DNA of 29,574 bases from Clostridia bacterium. Its GTDB lineage: Bacteria; Bacillota; Clostridia; Oscillospirales; CAG-382. Shown here one piece after another: positions 22,809-29,574 of the stretch. The notes under the pieces are model-generated. The model was given only the letters and a program-made list of their open reading frames with translations. It did not search any database and was not told the DNA's origin. Each line of letters starts with the position of its first letter. Position 1 is the stretch's first letter. The DNA is taken from assembly GCA_017560285.1 (NCBI GenBank), contig JAFYOG010000044.1, positions 1-29,574 on the forward strand, written 5' to 3'. A program made the translations under genes and the position numbers.

Positions 22809-25114
22809 TAGCGCTTAATCTCCTCCATAACAAATGCTTCAAGAATATCGCCAACCTTAATGTCGTTGAACTTTTCAAGCCCGATACCGCATTCAAAGGA
22901 TTGCAATACTTCTTTTGCATCGTCCTTAAATCTCTTTAGGGACGAAATCTTATCTTCGTAAATAACTATGCCGTCGCGCACAACTCTAACCTGTGCGTTT
23001 CTGGAAATTTTGCCGTCCTGAACGTAAGAACCTGCAATAGTACCAACGCTGGGAACGTGGATAGCGTTTCTTACCTCTGCATGACCCAAAACAACTTCCT
23101 TATATGTGGGGGCAAGCATACCCTTCATAGCGGCTTCAATTTCTTCCAAGCAATCGTAAATTACACGGTAGGTACGAATTTCTACCTTATCCCGCGCCGC
23201 CATATCAATAGCGTTCTTATCGGGACGTACGTTAAAGCCTACGATAATAGCGTTAGATGCGTTTGCAAGCATAACGTCGCTTTCTATAATACCGCCTGCT
23301 GCAGTGTGCAATACCTGAACCTTAACTTCCTCGTTAGAAAGCTTCTGCAAGCTGGATTTAACCGCCTCTGCAGTACCCTGAACGTCGGCTTTAACGATAA
23401 TGTTAAGATTTTTAACACCGCTGCCGATTTGTGCAAACAAATCGTCCAAGGAAACCTTAGAATTGTTCTGCTCGTCTTCCTTCTTCTTGGCTCTGCGCTG
23501 TTCTGCAAGCTCGCGGGCCATTCTTTCGTCGGCAACTGCATTAAACAAATCGCCTGCTTCGGGCACTTCTGCCAAGCCCATAATTTCTACGGGAACCGAA
23601 GGTCCTGCCTCGGTAATCTTTCTGCCCTTATCGTCAGTCATAACACGAACTCTGCCTACAGAGTTACCTGCGATAATAATATCGCCGTGCTTTAAGGTAC
23701 CGTTCTGAACCAAAAGCGTAGCAACCGCGCCTCTGCCCTTATCCAAGCGAGCCTCGATAACGGCACCCTTTGCGGCTCTTGCGGGGTTAGCCTTAAGCTC
23801 TAACATTTCTGCAGAAAGCAATACCATATCCAAAAGCTCTTTAATACCCTGTCTGTGCAATGCAGAAACGGGAACGCAAATGGTATCGCCGCCCCATTCT
23901 TCGGGAACAAGCTCATATTGTGTAAGCTCGGTCTTAACTCTGTCGGGGTCTGCGCCGGGACGGTCGATTTTGTTAATAGCAACAATAATCGGAACGTTAG
24001 CCGCCTTTGCGTGGTTAATAGCTTCTACGGTCTGGGGCATAATGCCGTCGTCAGCCGCAACAACAAGTATAGCAATATCGGTAACGTTTGCACCGCGGGC
24101 ACGCATTTCTGTAAAAGCGGCGTGGCCGGGGGTATCAAGGAAGGTAACGTCCTTATCGCCTACGTTAACGCGGTATGCACCTATATGCTGGGTAATACCG
24201 CCTGCTTCGCCTGCGGTAACGTTGGTGTTACGGATAGCGTCCAAAAGGGAAGTCTTACCGTGGTCAACGTGGCCCATTACAACAATAACGGGTGCGCGGC
24301 TAACAAGGTTTTCTTCCTTATCTTCGCTTTCGTCAAACAATTTATCCTCTAAGGTTACAACGATTTCCCGTTCAACCTTAATGCCGAATTCGTCGGCAAT
24401 AAGATATGCGGTATCGTAATCGATAGATTCGTTAACCGAAACCATCATACCCATAAGCATAAGCTTCTTAATAACCTCTGCCGCCGCAACCTTCATACGC
24501 AACGCAAGCTCGGTAACGGTGATAGCTTCGGGAACGGTAATCTTAAGCTGAACGGGCTTGGGCTTGTTGGCAGGCTTTTGCATATTCTGCTGCTGCTTTT
24601 TATCAAACTGCTTCTTGCCCTTTTGGGTATCTGCAAACTTATTCTTCTTTTTAATCTTCTGAACGCTGGTGTGGGATTCCGAAACAACGCTGTCGTACTT
24701 AAGAATGTTTTCGTCGTACTTAGAAAGGTCAACGTTAGAAGTACCGCGGGTGTCTACCACGCGAACCTCATCGCGGGAACGCTTTTTCTGGGGCTGTTGC
24801 TGAACACCGCTTGCCGCCTTCTTCTTGCGCTTTTCTTCGTCTGCGGCAGCCTTTGCAGCTTCCTTAGCCTTGCGTTCTTCTTCCTTCTTTGCGTTCTTTT
24901 TATCGTCATATTCCTTAAAATATGCGGTAATATCTACCTGATTTTGCTGGGTAAGAGTTTCGAAAATCAGGCTTAACTCCTCTTCCTCCAATACAGCCAT
25001 ATGGGTTTTGCCGTTAAAGCCTGCATTGTCGAGAATTGCTATAAGGTCCTTGCTTTTAATATCCAAATCCTTAGCAAGGGCGTTAATTCTGTATTTTTCA
25101 CTGGTAGATGCCAT
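22808..25114 (-). CDS. infB: Translation initiation factor IF-2
   Basis: IF-2 of 768 residues, the GTPase placing fMet-tRNA on the ribosome. An IF2_N domain opens the protein (about 1-55), followed by a highly charged Lys/Glu linker (70-185) and a second IF2_N domain (about 193-245). The G domain has GHVDHGKT (281-288), DTPGH (327-331) and NKID (381-384). Domains II to IV follow, including the C-terminal fMet-binding part. The linker is moderate in length and the rest is complete. GAGAGGT precedes the ATG. Codon use is biased as for a highly expressed gene. Confidence 0.97.
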   Translation of the reverse strand: MASTSEKYRINALAKDLDIKSKDLIAILDNAGFNGKTHMAVLEEEELSLIFETLTQQNQVDITAYFKEYDDKKNAKKEEERKAKEAAKAAADEEKRKKKAASGVQQQPQKKRSRDEVRVVDTRGTSNVDLSKYDENILKYDSVVSESHTSVQKIKKKNKFADTQKGKKQFDKKQQQNMQKPANKPKPVQLKITVPEAITVTELALRMKVAAAEVIKKLMLMGMMVSVNESIDYDTAYLIADEFGIKVEREIVVTLEDKLFDESEDKEENLVSRAPVIVVMGHVDHGKTSLLDAIRNTNVTAGEAGGITQHIGAYRVNVGDKDVTFLDTPGHAAFTEMRARGANVTDIAILVVAADDGIMPQTVEAINHAKAANVPIIVAINKIDRPGADPDRVKTELTQYELVPEEWGGDTICVPVSALHRQGIKELLDMVLLSAEMLELKANPARAAKGAVIEARLDKGRGAVATLLVQNGTLKHGDIIIAGNSVGRVRVMTDDKGRKITEAGPSVPVEIMGLAEVPEAGDLFNAVADERMARELAEQRRAKKKEDEQNNSKVSLDDLFAQIGSGVKNLNIIVKADVQGTAEAVKSSLQKLSNEEVKVQVLHTAAGGIIESDVMLANASNAIIVGFNVRPDKNAIDMAARDKVEIRTYRVIYDCLEEIEAAMKGMLAPTYKEVVLGHAEVRNAIHVPSVGTIAGSYVQDGKISRNAQVRVVRDGIVIYEDKISSLKRFKDDAKEVLQSFECGIGLEKFNDIKVGDILEAFVMEEIKR

Positions 25115-25136
25115 ATCAAATACCTCTCTTTCGTAA

Positions 25137-25439
25137 TTAGCTTAGGCTTTTCTCATACGCCTTAACGAAGTTAATATCCGTAAAGGCTATTGCCGCGGTG
25201 TGGCTGTGGCCAACCGCCCTGCCAAGCTCTTCTGCGGTGGCGTCTGCCACCAAAAATTTCGCGTTGTAATAGGTCGCTTTATCGGAAATGTTCTTTTTTG
25301 TGTTATCCGATGCATCGCTTGCAATAAGCACCAGCTTGGCTTTTTTACCTCTTATGGCTTCCAAAACCTGATTACTGCCTATGCTTATGCCACGGGCTCT
25401 TGCCGCAAGACCTATCACGCCCAACGTGTTCTGCTTCAT
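25137..25439 (-). CDS. ylxQ: YlxQ, L7Ae-family RNA-binding protein
   Basis: L7Ae/L30e-like protein of 100 residues, in the conserved slot between ylxR and infB. Family features are GLAARARGISIGSNQVLEAI at the N-terminus and KLVLIASDASDNTKKNI. Members bind kink-turn RNA; the cellular role of YlxQ is unclear. The stop lies 22 bases before infB. Confidence 0.9.
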   Translation of the reverse strand: MKQNTLGVIGLAARARGISIGSNQVLEAIRGKKAKLVLIASDASDNTKKNISDKATYYNAKFLVADATAEELGRAVGHSHTAAIAFTDINFVKAYEKSLS

Positions 25440-25451
25440 AACCTACACCTC

Positions 25452-25730
25452 TTATTCTGCGGGTATACTGTTGCGAAGCGAAACGTAAATTTCGTCGGGA
25501 ATCTGACCTTTAAATGCCTTTTCCAGCCGCTTTGCTTTTACGGCAGAATCGAAGCATTTTTGGCTTTTGCAAATATATGCGCCCCTGCCGGACATTTTTC
25601 CGGTAAGGTCTACGCTAAATTCCCCGTTGTTAGAGCGAACAATGCGAACAAGCTGTTTTTTGTCCTTCATTTCGTTACAGCCAATGCATTTTCGCAAGGG
25701 GAGCTTCTTTTGCTTTATGTTATCGGACAA
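25452..25730 (-). CDS. rnpM: YlxR/RnpM, RNase P modulator family
   Basis: DUF448/YlxR protein of 92 residues. Family signatures are the N-terminal RKCIGCNEMKDKKQLVRIV (CxxC at about 15-18) and GRGAYICKSQKCFDSAVK. Recent work on Firmicutes links YlxR (named RnpM) to RNase P activity, and I rely on that for the name. It sits between nusA and ylxQ as usual. The stop and the ylxQ start are 12 bases apart. Confidence 0.9.
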   Translation of the reverse strand: MSDNIKQKKLPLRKCIGCNEMKDKKQLVRIVRSNNGEFSVDLTGKMSGRGAYICKSQKCFDSAVKAKRLEKAFKGQIPDEIYVSLRNSIPAE

Positions 25731-25744
25731 GGGTTACCTCCGAT

Positions 25745-26791
25745 TTATTCGGTAACGCTTGCGCTACTCTTAATGTCTATCTTAAGACCGGTAAGCTTTG
25801 CCGCAAGACGTGCGTTCTGACCTTCCTTACCGATTGCAAGTGAAAGCTGGTCTTCTGCAACGATAACACGGTAGGATCTGTCGGAATCGGGAAGCTTGGT
25901 AACAGATTCTACGGTTGCGGGAGCAAGGGCGGCGCTGATAAAGGTTTCGTTATCCTCGCTGTAGGGGATAATATCAAGCTTTTCGCCAAAGAGCTCTGCG
26001 GTGATGTTGTTCTTTCTTGCGCCCTTGGGACCAATGCAAGCGCCGATAGCGTCTACGCGTTCGTCGTTGGAAATAACGGCGATCTTGGTTCTGCTGCCTG
26101 CTTCGCGGGCAACGCGCTTAATTTCTACGATGCCGTCCTTAATTTCGGGCACTTCAAGCTCGAACAAGCGGTTTATCATACCGGGGTGAATTCTGGAAAG
26201 CACAATGCTGGGGCCGCGGGTTTCTTTTTTAATTTCGGTAATAAATACCTTAATTCTGTCGCCAACCTGCAAGGTTTCGCCGGGGATCTGCTCGTTGCGG
26301 AACAGAACCATTTCGTTCTTGCCGATTTCAAGGGTAGCGTTTGCGGTGGTGGGGTCAACTCTAACAACCACAGCCGAAACGATTTCTTCCTTCTTTTCTT
26401 CGTATTCGCGAATCATATTGCCTCTTTCGGCCTCGCGGATACCCTGAATAATAACCTGCTTACCGCCCTGTGCGGCAATTCTGCCAAAGGTCTTTGTCTT
26501 TTGTTCAATTTCGTAAATATCGCCAACCTTATATCTCTTGGATTTCATACGTGCGTCTTCCAAAGAAATTTCGGTGTTGGAATCGGTAACCTCTTCAACA
26601 ACGGTAAGCTGCTTGTAAAGCTTAACGTCCTGCTTTACGGGGTCTAACTTTACTCTTGCGTTTTCGTAACCGCCGTTTTCCTTGCGGAATGCCGAAAGCA
26701 AAGCCGCTTCGATACGTTCGATCATATACGCCTTGGAAATGCCTTTTTCTTTTTCAAGAATGTCAAGTGCTTCAAAGAGTTCCTTATTCAT
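25745..26791 (-). CDS. nusA: Transcription elongation/termination factor NusA
   Basis: NusA of 348 residues, Firmicute short form without C-terminal acidic repeats. The N-terminal polymerase-binding domain (about 1-125) begins MNKELFEALDILEKEKG. An S1 domain follows (about 135-200). KH1 contains the ACIGPKGARKNNI loop, and KH2 contains SLAIGKEGQNARLAAKLTG. The frame is open upstream to 26851, but the ATG at 26791 has GAGGAGAAGGA just before it and gives the family N-terminus. It overlaps the rimP end by 8 bases. Confidence 0.97.
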   Translation of the reverse strand: MNKELFEALDILEKEKGISKAYMIERIEAALLSAFRKENGGYENARVKLDPVKQDVKLYKQLTVVEEVTDSNTEISLEDARMKSKRYKVGDIYEIEQKTKTFGRIAAQGGKQVIIQGIREAERGNMIREYEEKKEEIVSAVVVRVDPTTANATLEIGKNEMVLFRNEQIPGETLQVGDRIKVFITEIKKETRGPSIVLSRIHPGMINRLFELEVPEIKDGIVEIKRVAREAGSRTKIAVISNDERVDAIGACIGPKGARKNNITAELFGEKLDIIPYSEDNETFISAALAPATVESVTKLPDSDRSYRVIVAEDQLSLAIGKEGQNARLAAKLTGLKIDIKSSASVTE

Positions 26792-27305
26792 TGTCCTTCT
26801 CCTCGTCTTTGTTGGGTTCTTCGGCAACCTCTGCGCCTTCGAACTCTGCATTTATTTTAGAAATTTGCTTCTTTTCAAACCGTCTGCTTACGCCTTCGGT
26901 AATAAGCTCTATAGAGCTTTCGTCATAGGATTTAATAATACCGCGGTATTCCTTGGTTCCGTCAACAGCCACGTAAAGGCCTATGTTAACGTGCAAGCCG
27001 CCGTCGCAGGCGAACTGAATGTGTTCTTCCTTATTAAGGCTTCTTACCGTACCTGCCGATGCAACCTGCAGGCAATAGCTTTCCTCGATAGGGTCAAGCT
27101 CGTCGATAATAGGCTCTACAAGCTTGGTAACAGCCGAGCAATCGTTAATAGAAATACCCTCTGCTTTATCGATAGAAACCTCCAAAATCATTTCGGGACC
27201 TTCTTTATAATAAGCCACGTCCCAAAGATTATAGCCGGCGTTAACCACCGTTTCCTCTATTGCCGCTCTTACCTTTGCGGCAACGTTGGTTTTCTTTTCT
27301 GCCAT
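26784..27305 (-). CDS. rimP: Ribosome maturation factor RimP
   Basis: RimP of 173 residues, a 30S assembly factor and first gene of the rimP-nusA-infB operon. The N-terminal alpha/beta domain has GYNLWDVAYYKEGPEMILEV and NDCSAVTKLVEP. The C-terminal SH3-like domain includes YRGIIKSYDESSIEL. The tail is acidic. A TTG at 27320 is in frame, but the GGAGG site lies between it and the ATG at 27305, which is the correct start. Confidence 0.95.
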   Translation of the reverse strand: MAEKKTNVAAKVRAAIEETVVNAGYNLWDVAYYKEGPEMILEVSIDKAEGISINDCSAVTKLVEPIIDELDPIEESYCLQVASAGTVRSLNKEEHIQFACDGGLHVNIGLYVAVDGTKEYRGIIKSYDESSIELITEGVSRRFEKKQISKINAEFEGAEVAEEPNKDEEKDNE

Positions 27306-27323
27306 AAATCCTCCATTCAATGT

Positions 27324-27353
27324 TTAAGAGAGGGTCTTGCAACCCTCTCTTAA
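27324..27353 (-). promoter_or_regulatory. Leader hairpin of the rimP-nusA-infB operon
   Basis: Perfect 12-bp stem TTAAGAGAGGGT/ACCCTCTCTTAA with a 6-base loop, located between the promoter and the rimP ribosome site. No T-run follows (AAACATTG), so it is not an ordinary terminator. It could stabilise the leader, be an RNase site, or take part in autoregulation by NusA. The role is inference. Confidence 0.6.
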
Positions 27354-27379
27354 TAAGCTTTAATCTTCTTTTCTTGCAT

Positions 27380-27408
27380 ATTATATCACAGTTTTGCCCT
27401 GTTTACAA
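27380..27408 (-). promoter_or_regulatory. Sigma-A promoter of the rimP-truB operon
   Basis: On the minus strand TTGTAA (27408-27403), 17-base spacer, TATAAT (27385-27380), preceded by TGA (extended -10). It lies between the NYN gene and rimP. Confidence 0.88.
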
Positions 27409-27426
27409 TAGCATTTTAAAAATTCA

Positions 27427-28203
27427 TCAGTTTTTTGGCAGGAAATTTTCTGCTTTTTCCCAATCCACAAACAGCATTTTTTGTTTTTTGCCCTTTGCTC
27501 CGGTTATGGTGCGCTCCGATATAATGTTGTTTTCTGAAAGCGTCTTCATCGCCTTGGCGATCTGTTGCTTAGCGGCACCGCCCTTAGATTTCTTAACGGC
27601 TGCGGTAATAGCATCGTTATAGGTTGGGTTACTGCTTGTTTTAAGATAATCGAATATATAAGCGTAATGGCTTTCGCTAATGTCCTGCTCGGTGGGAAGA
27701 ATATAAGAAACGGTGGCGGTTTCCTTTAGCTGCTTGGAAAAACAGCCGTTAACCGCATAAACAACCACCTGCTTGCGGTAGAAGTTCTTTAAAAAAGAAG
27801 TAGCCGAGCTAAAGTGCCCATCGCCCGAAAACAAAATAAAAACGTCAATATCATCGCTGGAAAGCGCTTTTTGGTACATATTGTCCAAAATAATAAAATC
27901 GGTAAAGTCCTTTTGAACTCCGTTGGGGCTTCGGGTATCAATTATCTTGTTTGAAAACAGACGAATACGTCCTATCTCGTCTGCAAGACTTTTGTGTGAA
28001 AAATCCGCAAAAAAGTTAACCTCTGCAAGGTTGAACTTGCTGTTCAAATCCTCGAACCAAGCCTTAATGTTGGGCTTTAAACCGTAGTTGGTCTTTAACG
28101 ATATGTACCAGTGCTCGTAATCTACAAAAGCAACCGCTTTAAGCCGCTGAACCTCGCCGCAGGGGGGTAAGCTTTGGGATTTATCCTTCTTGAAGAATCC
28201 TAT
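27427..28203 (-). CDS. NYN-domain (PIN-like RNase) protein with non-standard start codon
   Basis: Predicted PIN-like ribonuclease of the NYN family with a C-terminal winged-helix-like part, about 258 residues. The NYN domain (about 21-165) has VAFVDYEHWYISL with the first acidic residue at position 28, FTDFIILDN, and the core VFILFSGDGHFSSA. The 165-258 part (DAITAAVKKSKGG, QQIAKAMKTLSENNI) looks like a DNA/RNA-binding helix module. The frame is open to a TAG at 28221-28219 and contains no ATG, GTG or TTG before a TTG at 28047. Starting there would delete the first catalytic Asp. AAAGGAGG at 28218-28211 is 7 bases from ATA (28203-28201), giving (M)GFFKKDK. ATT at 28209 is only 1 base away. 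I therefore annotate an ATA start. A changed or miscalled ATG is the alternative. Confidence 0.82.
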   Translation of the reverse strand: MGFFKKDKSQSLPPCGEVQRLKAVAFVDYEHWYISLKTNYGLKPNIKAWFEDLNSKFNLAEVNFFADFSHKSLADEIGRIRLFSNKIIDTRSPNGVQKDFTDFIILDNMYQKALSSDDIDVFILFSGDGHFSSATSFLKNFYRKQVVVYAVNGCFSKQLKETATVSYILPTEQDISESHYAYIFDYLKTSSNPTYNDAITAAVKKSKGGAAKQQIAKAMKTLSENNIISERTITGAKGKKQKMLFVDWEKAENFLPKN

Positions 28204-28218
28204 ACCAATACCTCCTTT
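28201..28218 (-). promoter_or_regulatory. Strong Shine-Dalgarno facing an ATA codon
   Basis: AAAGGAGG at 28218-28211, 7-base spacer, ATA at 28203-28201. The spacing is ideal for initiation at ATA, and no conventional start codon is in frame nearby. Confidence 0.75.
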
Positions 28219-28238
28219 CTATGTATTTCTTCTATATA

Positions 28239-28267
28239 ATTATACACTTTCGGCGGTATTAAGTCAA
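28239..28267 (-). promoter_or_regulatory. Sigma-A promoter of the NYN gene
   Basis: On the minus strand TTGACT (28267-28262), 17-base spacer, TATAAT (28244-28239). The -35 begins 3 bases after the sigE stop, so the gene has a near-consensus promoter of its own. Confidence 0.88.
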
Positions 28268-28270
28268 CAA

Positions 28271-28984
28271 TTAATAATTCTGTTTAAGCAGATAATCCTT
28301 TAGCTGTAATATAATCTTCTTTTCCAATCGGGATATATAGCTTTGCGAAATCCCCAAAAGGTCGGCAACCTCCTTTTGGGTAAGCTCGTTGCCCCCGCGG
28401 TTTATGCCGTATCTAAGCTCTATTATCCGTCTGTCGCGGCTGTTAAGCGAGGCTATGGCTTTAATAATCATCTTTCTGTCTTCGTTTTCTTCTATGTTCT
28501 TATAAACGTAATCGTTTTCGGTGCCCAAAATATCGCTAAGCAACAGCTCGTTGCCGTCGTAATCTATATTAAGTGGCTCGTCAAGCGAAAGCTCGTTCCG
28601 CGCCCCCGTGTTCTTTCGCAAAAACATAAGAATTTCGTTTTCTATACAGCGGGAAGCATAGGTGGCAAGCTTAATCTGCTTATCCGCCCTAAAGGTGTTT
28701 ATTGCCTTTATAAGCCCTATTGTGCCAATGGATATAAGGTCCTCTATCCCTGCGTGGGGGCTTTCGAACCGCCTTGCAATATAAACCACTAACCGCAGGT
28801 TTCGCTCTATCAAAACCTTTTTAACGGTTTCGTCGGTTTCCAACTGCTCCAAAAGCCTGTTTTCCTCCTCGGCAGAAAGGGGCGGCGGCAACGTCTGCGG
28901 GCCGTTTACGTAAAACAGCTCCTCACCAATACCCAAAACCTCTCTTATCCAATGCAAAACCAAATCTATGCCTTCTTTTAACAT
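28271..28984 (-). CDS. sigE: RNA polymerase sporulation sigma factor SigE (pro-sigma-E)
   Basis: Sigma-70 family factor of 237 residues directing early mother-cell transcription. It opens with a pro-sequence (about 1-30) ending near LFYVNGPQTLPPPLS, the region cut by SpoIIGA. Region 2 has NLRLVVYIARRFE, GIEDLISIGTIGLIKAI and ATYASRCIENEILMFLR. Region 4 has SLNSRDRRIIELRYGI and the helix-turn-helix TQKEVADLLGISQSYISRLEK. AAGGAGAT precedes the ATG. It follows the processing protease gene spoIIGA after 11 bases, the classical pair. Confidence 0.96.
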   Translation of the reverse strand: MLKEGIDLVLHWIREVLGIGEELFYVNGPQTLPPPLSAEEENRLLEQLETDETVKKVLIERNLRLVVYIARRFESPHAGIEDLISIGTIGLIKAINTFRADKQIKLATYASRCIENEILMFLRKNTGARNELSLDEPLNIDYDGNELLLSDILGTENDYVYKNIEENEDRKMIIKAIASLNSRDRRIIELRYGINRGGNELTQKEVADLLGISQSYISRLEKKIILQLKDYLLKQNY

Positions 28985-28995
28985 TACAAATCTCC

Positions 28996-29574
28996 TTACA
29001 TTATACTTGTTGGTATTATTCCGTCAAAACCGGAATAACCGTTGCCAAAGGTATCTACGGCTATATAAGCATCTGCAGGCAACGGCTTTTTGCCAAGACG
29101 GACAATTTCTATTTTATCGGGTCTAAACCCCAAAAAGCAGCCCTTGCCCGATGCAGTGCCAAAGGGTATCGCCCTTATTTTTAACGGAAAATCAGGGCGG
29201 TCGGGGTTATCGTAGGGCGGGGGCAGTGCGGCTGCGGAAATAATTATCACAGGCAGCGAGGAAAACGGCTCGGTAACCATATTCCCGCTGTCTGCCAAAA
29301 GCCGTGCCGATATCTTTTCCCCCGCTATATAAAGGTTTATTTCCGCCGATTTTGTATGTATCTTCCTTTTGCTTATAATCCCAAACAAAAAGGCTATTAA
29401 TGCCGATACAAAGCAGGCAAGGGCAAAGCCCATAGCCCCCGTTTCGGCATAAACTCCTTGGTGGCTTTTTCCAAAAAGACTGTACAGCGCGGTAATTAAC
29501 CCGCCCATAAGGGCAGAGGCCGCTATATAGGTAACAACGGCAAACAAAAACCGCTTTATAGGCATTTTCCCAAA
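28996..29574 (-). CDS. spoIIGA: Sigma-E processing peptidase SpoIIGA, 5' end cut by window
   Basis: C-terminal part of the aspartic protease that cleaves pro-sigma-E in response to forespore signalling. The frame is open to the right edge (codons before the ATG at 29565 read FGK), so that ATG is internal and the first membrane helices lie outside the window. Two transmembrane helices remain (about the first 70 residues shown). The soluble protease domain follows with the catalytic ADSGN motif and a C-terminal GFDGIIP. Its neighbour sigE confirms the identity. Confidence 0.94.
   Translation of the reverse strand, partial: FGKMPIKRFLFAVVTYIAASALMGGLITALYSLFGKSHQGVYAETGAMGFALACFVSALIAFLFGIISKRKIHTKSAEINLYIAGEKISARLLADSGNMVTEPFSSLPVIIISAAALPPPYDNPDRPDFPLKIRAIPFGTASGKGCFLGFRPDKIEIVRLGKKPLPADAYIAVDTFGNGYSGFDGIIPTSIM

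Noticed and set aside
23057..24419. Long plus-strand open frames opposite infB
   Set aside because: They lie wholly antisense to a clear IF-2 gene, have Cys/Asn-rich improbable composition and no ribosome sites. They are by-products of its codon usage.
26186..27353. Plus-strand open frames opposite nusA and rimP
   Set aside because: They are antisense to confident genes with no family resemblance or Shine-Dalgarno.
1..29574. Mobile element, CRISPR array, defence island or tRNA gene
   Set aside because: No spaced repeats, transposase, integrase, restriction or toxin-antitoxin genes and no cloverleaf candidates were seen. Intergenic gaps are all short and accounted for.

Overview
The window looks like a chromosomal core region of an endospore-forming Firmicute, most likely a member of the Clostridia (Oscillospirales/Ruminococcaceae-like). 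The reasons are the gene content (spoIIGA, sigE, yabP, yabQ, spoVB-type flippase, divIC, long-form hpf), the gene order shared with Bacillus and clostridia, consensus sigma-A promoters, strong GGAGG ribosome binding sites and frequent TTG starts. It carries about 35 protein genes, two of them cut by the window edges. I see no rRNA or tRNA gene, CRISPR array, insertion sequence or prophage. No gene-free stretch exceeds about 155 bases.

Left arm (1-6357, plus strand): the end of hemZ, a P-loop uridine-kinase-like gene, then the equivalent of the Bacillus yabM-yabN-yabO-yabP-yabQ-divIC-yabR block: flippase, mazG, rqcP, yabP, yabQ, divIC and an S1 protein. hup is inserted after mazG with its own consensus promoter. 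hpf follows with its own promoter and terminator, where Bacillus would have spoIIE. A minus-strand gene for a membrane-anchored protein of unknown function converges on hpf.

Middle (7887-19691, plus strand): an unusual short clpC; then the SRP and translation operon ylxM-ffh-rpsP-khpA-rimM-trmD, joined mostly by TAATG overlaps. It runs directly into two envelope-type genes, a large polytopic membrane protein and a DUF4330 protein. After that come ptsH (HPr) and uvrC-rsmD-coaD. The plus-strand arm ends with a small polytopic membrane protein of unknown function behind a perfect TTGACA-17-TATAAT promoter.

Right arm (19693-29574, minus strand): read in transcription order, the cut end of spoIIGA, sigE, an NYN-domain protein, then the rimP-nusA-rnpM(ylxR)-ylxQ-infB-rbfA-nrnA-truB operon with a consensus promoter and a leader hairpin, then a Noc/ParB-like gene. 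The two arms meet with one base between stop codons. The terminator of the plus-strand gene lies antisense inside the Noc-like coding sequence.

Most genes serve ribosome assembly, translation, RNA handling, protein quality control and sporulation, and are ordinary. I found no clearly new multi-gene system. The points most worth a second look are: the NYN gene, which has a good promoter and Shine-Dalgarno but only ATA (or ATT) where its start should be; the ClpC, which lacks the middle domain and has changed D2 catalytic motifs; the terminator embedded in the Noc-like gene; the ylxM promoter that starts inside the clpC terminator; and the uncharacterised membrane gene at 19155.
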